Position numbers and translations under genes: made by a program. Below are positions 58,318 through 64,000 of a stretch of DNA of 64,000 nt, piece by piece. The stretch is from Beroe forskalii (lineage: Eukaryota; Ctenophora; Nuda; Beroida; Beroidae). Under the pieces are notes generated by a model. That model did not search any database, was not told where the DNA came from, and was given only the letters and a program-made list of their open reading frames with translations. How positions within the stretch are numbered: the first letter of the stretch is position 1; each line of letters starts with the position of its first letter. The stretch is taken from positions 164,001 to 228,000 of the forward strand of contig WFMF01000099.1 of NCBI GenBank assembly GCA_011033025.1. Direction: 5' to 3'.

Positions 58318-58737
58318 TCAGTCATTTAAGACAGTAGTTAAATGCTTGTTGATCTTCCATGAGAGCCAATTATGCTGTACAGTATTTGATAAAATCCAAT
58401 ATATCGGTTTACCTTCAGTAGGTTGGTACTCTATATTATGCGATTTTTGCCTCCAGTTCCCCATGATTTCGAAATGGTTCCATATTTGCTCATTTGCTCC
58501 GATTTTTGGTACAAATTTCTGAAATGGTACCTTTCTTCTTAATTCTTGTTCTTTTAATTTTTTTAAACATTTCTCTTGTTCTTCTTGATGAATACCATTC
58601 AATTTAGGGAGTTTAAATAATTCAACCCCCCGCCCCAAGAGCCCAAGTGGGATATAAAATTGCCAATAGGGATTAGGAGGTTTATTCTTTGGGGGGTTTG
58701 AGAAGATATCGATAGTTATTTTATTCCAAGCTTTGCA
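58318..58737 (-). CDS. unrecognised open frame, 139 codons, no ATG at its start
   Basis: Open from just after a TAA (58738-58740) to a TAA at 58318-58320. The product reads PPNPYWQFYIPLGLLGRGVE, then LFKLPKLNGIHQEEQEKCLK and KIGANEQIWNHFEIMGNWRQ, ending ILSNTVQHNWLSWKINKHL. It is rich in W, N, Q and K with a charged helical stretch (QEEQEKCLKKLKEQELRRK), more protein-like than neighbouring frames, and long for AT-rich DNA without selection. No ATG near the beginning and no clear acceptor were identified, so it may be an exon or a retroelement remnant. I do not recognise a family. Confidence 0.35.
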   Translation of the reverse strand, partial: CKAWNKITIDIFSNPPKNKPPNPYWQFYIPLGLLGRGVELFKLPKLNGIHQEEQEKCLKKLKEQELRRKVPFQKFVPKIGANEQIWNHFEIMGNWRQKSHNIEYQPTEGKPIYWILSNTVQHNWLSWKINKHLTTVLND

Positions 58738-58789
58738 TTAGAGCGTGGCCCATGTGTGTATTTTTGAAGTTTTGAGTGTGTACTTTGCA

Positions 58790-59090
58790 GTGTGTTACTG
58801 TGTAAGTTTTAGTTAGTGCGTAAGTGTAACTGTGTTAGTGTTACTGTGTAGGTAAATGTTACTGTGTAAGTGTAACTGTGTTAGTGTTACTGTGTAGGTA
58901 AGTGTTACTGTGTAAGTGTAACTGTGTTGTGTCTGAATGGATGCGAATTTATTTTAAGTTTTGCATTTGATCGCGACCCATACAGTGTATTTTTGAGTGT
59001 GTACTTTGGTCTTCTAGGTAAGTGCTAGTGTGTAGATAAGAAAAACTATAAAGATAAGTGTTACTGTGTAAGTGGTGTTACTATGTTGTG
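58790..59090. repeat. GTGTTACTGTGTAAGT tandem repeat
   Basis: Units such as GTGTTACTGTGTAAGTG and TAACTGTGTTA repeat irregularly; a larger duplication places TTTTGAGTGTGTACTTTG at both about 58773 and 58990. Confidence 0.75.
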
Positions 59091-59234
59091 TCTGAATGGA
59101 TGCACAGGTCGTATTACGGTTCGGGCACCCCTTATAGTCGGGTACAATCACCAGAACCCTACCAAATGAGCAAGTGTAAGAGAGTCAAGAGAGAGTGTCT
59201 GTCAACAACTTTCTGTCCAGCAGAGCAGCTTATA

Positions 59235-59340
59235 CAGGTCCTTCTCAAACAATAGGCGACTGAGAATGACGTCATTATCAGAGTTTAAACTGCCAATTTG
59301 ATGACGTGAAACTGTCTGTTTCCCATGCACGAGCATTAAA
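59235..59340. repeat. decayed CRE foldback element with both arm remnants (reverse)
   Basis: AACAATAGGCGACTGAGAAT, then GACGTCATTATCAGAG, GCCAATTTGATGACGTGAAA and GTTTCCCATGCACGAG. The arms are still aligned to the consensus but no longer complementary. Confidence 0.65.
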
Positions 59341-59654
59341 TCAACTTATCTGTTGTCGAGAGAGTGAGTAATGTGTCATGTGACATTATATCATCTTATC
59401 TGTAGAATGTCAATGAGTGGTGGTGACATCCACTACTTCCATATTTGGAACTAAATCAGTGGTTATTGACCATATATGGTATTATTGTGACGTCACTGGT
59501 TGATAAGGCCCCGTGAAAGACCCCTGATTTATCTAGGTAGTGATCCGTGAAGTATAAAGTGGTGTAAAATCGTGTCAATTTGTTAATTAGCCCGTTGAAA
59601 TGCAACACTCGAGTGTAGAAATTACATGCTTCTTGTAGATAAATGATGGTATTT

Positions 59655-59725
59655 TGTCATCAGTTTGCCATTTGAAGCCCTATTAATGACGTCACTCCAA
59701 ACTACACCTTCTATTTGTATGTAGT
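59655..59725. repeat. decayed CRE foldback module
   Basis: TGTCATCAGTTTGCCATTTG, AAGCCCTATTAATGACGTCA, then the arm remnant CTTCTATTTG. Confidence 0.55.
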
Positions 59726-59729
59726 CTCT

Positions 59730-60880
59730 TGACATATGTTGTGTGTGTGTTTTGAATGGTGAAAGTCCGGTTATCCGGTTTGCTGCAGCAGCTTGGGGGA
59801 TTCCTTTGTTGTTTTGTCAGGGTTTCCTGTCATTTAAAATGTTAAAGCAGGGCTCTTAGTGTTACATCAATTGTTTTTCTTTTACGCGTGCATTGGCTAT
59901 AGGAACTTAGGTAGAAATTGCTGAATACCTATCTGTCACCCTGAACCCTTTCTTTCCCGAAGAGGCCTGGTTTTCTTCATTTTTATACTTTTTGTAGTTT
60001 GCTACATAAGTTCAGTTCCATTTTACGTGCCGGATTCCTCAAGAAATTCCAGCTAACGTTTTGGAGTTTTATCATAAAAAGATAAAATGATTCCTGAAGT
60101 CCTGCTATCAATTTCAGAATGGATCACATCCAGAACATAAGTTAGCCATTTTTGACCTTTTATTAAGGCATCTGTGAAGTAAAATAAGTATTTTAAATCC
60201 GTATAAGGGAATTCCTGGTAGATTTGGCAGTAGGTTAGCTGTCACGCTTGTCACACTGGCAATGATGGTTATGTCAGAGACCCGGTAGTTGGTATATTAT
60301 TAAAGTTCATCCTGTCAAACCTGCGATGTTGCTATTTCAGGAAATTGGGAATTCGTTCATGTTTGTTCCTCATTTGATATTTACAGTTTGTCCCTATCTA
60401 CGTATTTTTATATTTTGTTTTAAGTTGACTGTTGAGCAACGATTTTTTATCTTATGAATCTTACCATTAAAATTCCTGACCAGATGTTCATAAATATGAA
60501 GTAATTAGTTTCACACTGAAATAACTAAACAACTAAATAGGTTAAATTCCTGAATTAACGGATTTTGATTTGTTTCAATAGAATTATTGCTATGCCAAGA
60601 ACTTTTAAGGGTTCCTTGATGCTTTTCTTTCTGCGCAATGTCCTAAAAATCTACCAACTTACCAAAATACAAAATTAGAACTATGACAACATCATTTTAA
60701 CGACGTTTTGCCTGTTACATTCCATTTTCATTACATTCCGGCGATACCCTTCACGACATTGCGATGATGATATTGCCCTTATATTCACGCTATGTCGATT
60801 GTTGATGATGTCAGTTGATGAGCTAGTCAACAGTCAACACTTGTAACTTGGTCATGTTATGACGAAAGTTGTGATTTCAA
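59730..60880. other. non-coding, no gene seen
   Basis: AT-rich, no repeat family or exon recognised. Confidence 0.4.
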
Positions 60881-60884
60881 ACCC

Positions 60885-61226
60885 TCATTCTGATGCATTA
60901 GGCTGATCAATAGACTGTTGAGCGTCATTTTTCATTGCAGCGATAGTGTAAGTAGGGTTTAGTTGCAATTTCGTTTCTAGGTTTTTGTTTTCTTTTTTTC
61001 GAAGTTGTTCGAACTTTCTAGTTACTTTGAGAAGCAAATTCAAAATTTGTGGAACTTGGTTAACGTTGCTATTTTCGGCTGGGTTGATTCTGGTTGGTGT
61101 CACTCGTCCAAGAGTACACAAAAAGCGAGTTTTCAAAAGGTTCCGATAGTTATAGTCGGTTGGTGTCACTGAGTTTATCGTAGTACATTTCCGAATGTTC
61201 GTGTTGTGTTTTTGTGTAGAAAACAT
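60885..61226 (-). CDS. hypothetical open frame, 113 codons
   Basis: ATG-initiated frame with asparagine/threonine/lysine-rich product and a possible amphipathic helix (VPQILNLLLKVTRKFEQLRK). A small DNA duplication (GGTTGGTGTCACT, twice) gives the repeated VTPT. No splice or family evidence. It may be chance. Confidence 0.2.
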   Translation of the reverse strand: MFSTQKHNTNIRKCTTINSVTPTDYNYRNLLKTRFLCTLGRVTPTRINPAENSNVNQVPQILNLLLKVTRKFEQLRKKENKNLETKLQLNPTYTIAAMKNDAQQSIDQPNASE

Positions 61227-61229
61227 GTT

Positions 61230-62370
61230 AAAATAATATATCCGGGAAGCCTTAGAGCTTTAGAAAGACCTGTAGCTTCGACATACCCATGATAAACTGC
61301 ATGGTAAATTACATCACGGAACTGGAAGACATTTTATTGAGTTATTGGAGCATTTTATTGGAGATAGCCATTTCCCACTTCCTTGAAAATACGTCATATC
61401 AGACAATATTCATCATTGATGTCTTTGATAAAATAATAAATTGCTAAGCTATCAAATATCGTGATTTTAGTGTTACATTGCTAGGATATTATATGTTGAA
61501 TATATGAGCTGACCGAGCTGTCAAGAATCTTGGCTTTATCGCTACTCTGCTGTTTAAGTCGAGATAGCAGACTAGCGATAAAGTCGCTCACATGAAGAAA
61601 TACAAGTATTAAAGAAATACAAGTATTAAATTCAGCAGTATTAAAGTCAGCAATAAACCTCTTGAACTATAATAGTATGCACCATCCTACATTCAATATG
61701 ATAAGAAACGACGCCAGAATCAAACTTGATAGGAAAGGATGACAATAGGCAGCCCGGAAACCTTTTGCTATCGCCCTAACATCTGATTGTATACAGCTAA
61801 GTAGTGTTATGAAGTTTAAAATATAGTTTGCTTGTCGTAGCTTTGCTCTAGTGATAATCGGAAATATGTTTTTTTCCTAAAATTCCAAAATTTCCTTCCA
61901 CATAAATATAGCTCCTACTACATTCTCAAAAACATTATTTTTGAAATATTGTATCGTAAAGTGTAATAATTTAATTTATTTATATATTGAAATAAATGAA
62001 AGTGGGAAAGTGTGATTTTTGAAAGCGTAAGAAGTCGGTGTCCGTAGAAACTGTGAAAGTGTCAGTTTGCGCTGAAAGTGCGAAAAATGAAAATGTCAGC
62101 ATTCGGTGTAGCTTAGTAGCTTGATGAAATCACCTGAGTTGTTAGTTTAGTTTATTTTAGGACGCTGTAGGTCTTGCAGTTTAATAAGATTCATGAATGA
62201 AAGCTTGCAGTAGTAATAGTGTGAGAGTGTGAGGCAATATTCTGTTTCTCAGCAGTGTGAAATATCGAACTCTTGATCACTCTCAGTTTCTCAGCCGAAT
62301 TGTGTGAAATATATCGAACTGTTGGTCACACTCACAGTCGACTGTGCAGGACTTGATTAAGTCACAGACG
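61230..62370. other. non-coding, no gene seen
   Basis: AT-rich; a CACATAAATATAGCTCCTAC stretch (about 61900) recalls one end of the CCTTAGGAGG MITE family, perhaps a decayed copy. GAAAGTG-rich short repeats at about 62000-62080. Confidence 0.35.
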
Positions 62371-62375
62371 GCTGA

Positions 62376-62425
62376 GAGTGACGTCATTATCAAAGCTGGA
62401 AATGGTGTTTTATCCATCACATTTA
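62376..62425. repeat. decayed CRE foldback module (reverse orientation)
   Basis: GAGAGTGACGTCATTATCAA continues AGCTGGAAATGGTG. The second half is lost. Confidence 0.5.
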
Positions 62426-62978
62426 GCCATATGAAACGGGTATTATTGTGTGGGGAGTGAAACCAGGGAAGTGTCGTTAACTTGTTTTGTTTGTTGTTGG
62501 AATGCTTTCTTTGGAAGACATACAACCACCGCATTTTCCGGAGTGATTTAGTGATTTTCTGTTCACACAGTTCCGTTCCTAATCTATTTCCATCTGATGA
62601 TGCCTACATGGGATCGATCAGGGGCGTCGATCGAGCCATGGTCCATATTTTCCTTTTATAAAACCACAGGGAGTCAATGAGTCGCATTCCCTTCATGATT
62701 TAACCGCAGCAGCGGGACCCAATGGCCATCGTAATAATAATTTGAGTCCCCGTCCATAATACGATGGTGTAAGATAATAGATTTAAAATACCTCTGTTCT
62801 TTAAAATTCAAATATAAAATATATTCCCGTTATTATAGCTCTGGATTGTGATATATGACAAAGCTTCTTCTATCACATCACCAATTTTCCACGTACAGTC
62901 CTGACCATGACATCCCATTCGAACTCGTTTTATATATTTGTACGCAGCATATGAGCTATTTAAAGGAGAAGGAGTAAA

Positions 62979-63072
62979 CGCTGCATAAGAAAAATAGGCG
63001 GTTTAACGTCATCAACTCACTACATTGAGCTATGATAATGACGTCATCGTCTACTCGCCTATTTCTCGTACT
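62979..63072. mobile_element. CRE foldback element with flanking direct repeats
   Basis: Left arm GCTGCATAAGAAAAATAGGC, right arm GCCTATTTCTCGTAC; core TTTAACGTCATCAACTCAC to GATAATGACGTCATCG. Flanks TTTAAAGGAGAAGGAGTAA (to 62977) and TTTAAAAGAGAAGGAGTAA (to 63094) are direct repeats of about 22-24 bp. Confidence 0.85.
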
Positions 63073-63239
63073 ATATTTAAAAGAGAAGGAGTAATGCCCT
63101 CTATATTTACTCTTCGTTTAAATATAGCGGGTTTCACGCTAAGATTCGGAAATCCCAGACTTTTGATTAGTTTCCCATTAATTTCCTCGACCTGTGTATA
63201 TTATTTATATTCCTCAATCTTTAATAAGCTAATAGTAGT

Positions 63240-63600
63240 ATATTTTAAGGTTGTGCTCATACTCTGGTCGGAGTTAGGCAACCGTTTATTAAGTTCCTGT
63301 AAAATAAGTTGGAGTATTCGTTACGTATTTTTTACGTATTCGCTCCGTATTTTTTCACGTTATCACGTATACGTAACGTAGTTTTCACGTATTCGTTGCG
63401 TATTTTTCACATATTGTTATTAAGGTTGTGCTCAATATATTCTGGTCGGAGTTAACAGTGCCCGGAGTTAGGCAGCCGTTTAATAAGTTCCTGTATAATA
63501 AGTTGGAGTTCCGCTCGTTGCTGTTAGATTTTAGCGTATTTTTCACGTATTCGTTACGCATTTTTTCACTTATTCGTTACGTATTTTTCTGCAGAAGGGT
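63240..63600. repeat. duplicated segment and TTACGTATTTTTCACG tandem repeats
   Basis: AAGGTTGTGCTCA..(T)ATTCTGGTCGGAGTTA followed by AGGCA(A/G)CCGTTTA(T/A)TAAG occurs at about 63247-63314 and 63422-63510. Between and after them, CACGTATTCGTTACGTATTT units repeat. Confidence 0.75.
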
Positions 63601-63889
63601 CGTTTTTTAGACGATTTTGGCACGCTGCTTGTGCGTACCTGCATATTTGTTGCGGACATTGCTACATTCACACTGAGCACCTCAGCGTGAATATTGATGT
63701 TCATAAAAATCCATGTCCGTGAAAATAATGTCCGTGATACTCATGTTTGTGATAATGTGATAAGTGTCAAGTGTCCGATAAGTGTACACAGTACACCCGC
63801 GGTACAAAGTGTCGAAGTACACAGGCTGCGGTATAACATACCTCTCTCTCCGTCCTCCGCTACTTTTGCATTTCAGAACTCTAATAAAT

Positions 63890-63989
63890 GCCACGCGCGA
63901 TAAATAGGCGATTAGATGATGACGATATAATCATAGCACGATGTAATAAGTTGATGACGTTCAACTGGCTTTTTTTCGTGCGTGGGGTT
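63890..63989. mobile_element. CRE foldback element, inverted orientation, at the window edge
   Basis: Left arm CACGCGCGATAAATAGGCG, right arm GGCTTTTTTTCGTGCGTGGG; core ends GTAATAAGTTGATGACGTTC. It is more diverged than the copy at 54290 but has both arms. Confidence 0.7.
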
Positions 63990-64000
63990 TTAACCTGTTG

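Overview
The window is AT-rich eukaryotic DNA with spliced genes, a LINE, many small DNA transposons, a long satellite and almost no protein-coding sequence. The one gene I can name is a secreted beta/gamma-crystallin with two Greek-key domains. Together with the element types (hAT-like, CR1/Jockey-like, tRNA-derived SINE heads) this points to an invertebrate animal, possibly a marine lineage such as a sponge, cnidarian or other early-branching metazoan. The species cannot be fixed from the sequence alone.

Layout. 1-2.4 kb: a 38-bp tandem repeat, a 118-bp near-perfect palindrome, and four phase-compatible exons of an unrecognised helical protein. 2.9-5.8 kb: a 387-bp MITE, then an 1868-bp hAT-type element with a clear 8-bp target duplication that carries a 5'-truncated LINE. 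8.1-9.1 kb: a tandem duplication containing a tRNA-like SINE head. 9.9-11.1 kb: several local duplications and paired hairpins. 11.25-23.27 kb: a 57/58-bp satellite, very homogeneous for about 8 kb, then eroded, ending at a 100-N assembly gap.

23.4-25.3 kb and 56.5-57.6 kb are two inverted copies of a roughly 1.1-kb sequence, 31 kb apart. The left copy carries a 734-bp hAT-type insertion and the right copy preserves the empty site. From about 25 kb to the end the DNA is densely seeded with a foldback element of 90-110 bp. Its core is bounded by the CRE octamer TGACGTCA and its arms are complementary CGCGCACGAGAAATAGGCGG. I counted ten well-preserved copies and more than a dozen decayed ones. 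The octamer occurs 25 times between 25.6 and 63.1 kb and I found none before that. Several foldbacks sit between direct repeats of 18-35 bp, which ordinary MITE target duplication does not explain.

The crystallin gene (40.03-40.83 kb, two exons) lies in the middle of this repeat-rich stretch. Other contents are two 16-bp minisatellites with related units, paired MITE families, promoter-like CCAAT/TATA clusters without obvious reading frames, a LINE 3' fragment (46.1-46.6 kb), a third hAT-type MITE with an E-box/CRE palindrome (53.6-54.1 kb), and one unexplained 139-codon open frame (58.3-58.7 kb). No rRNA gene, intact tRNA gene, CRISPR array, provirus or complete transposase was recognised. 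Most of the window is non-coding repeat DNA.
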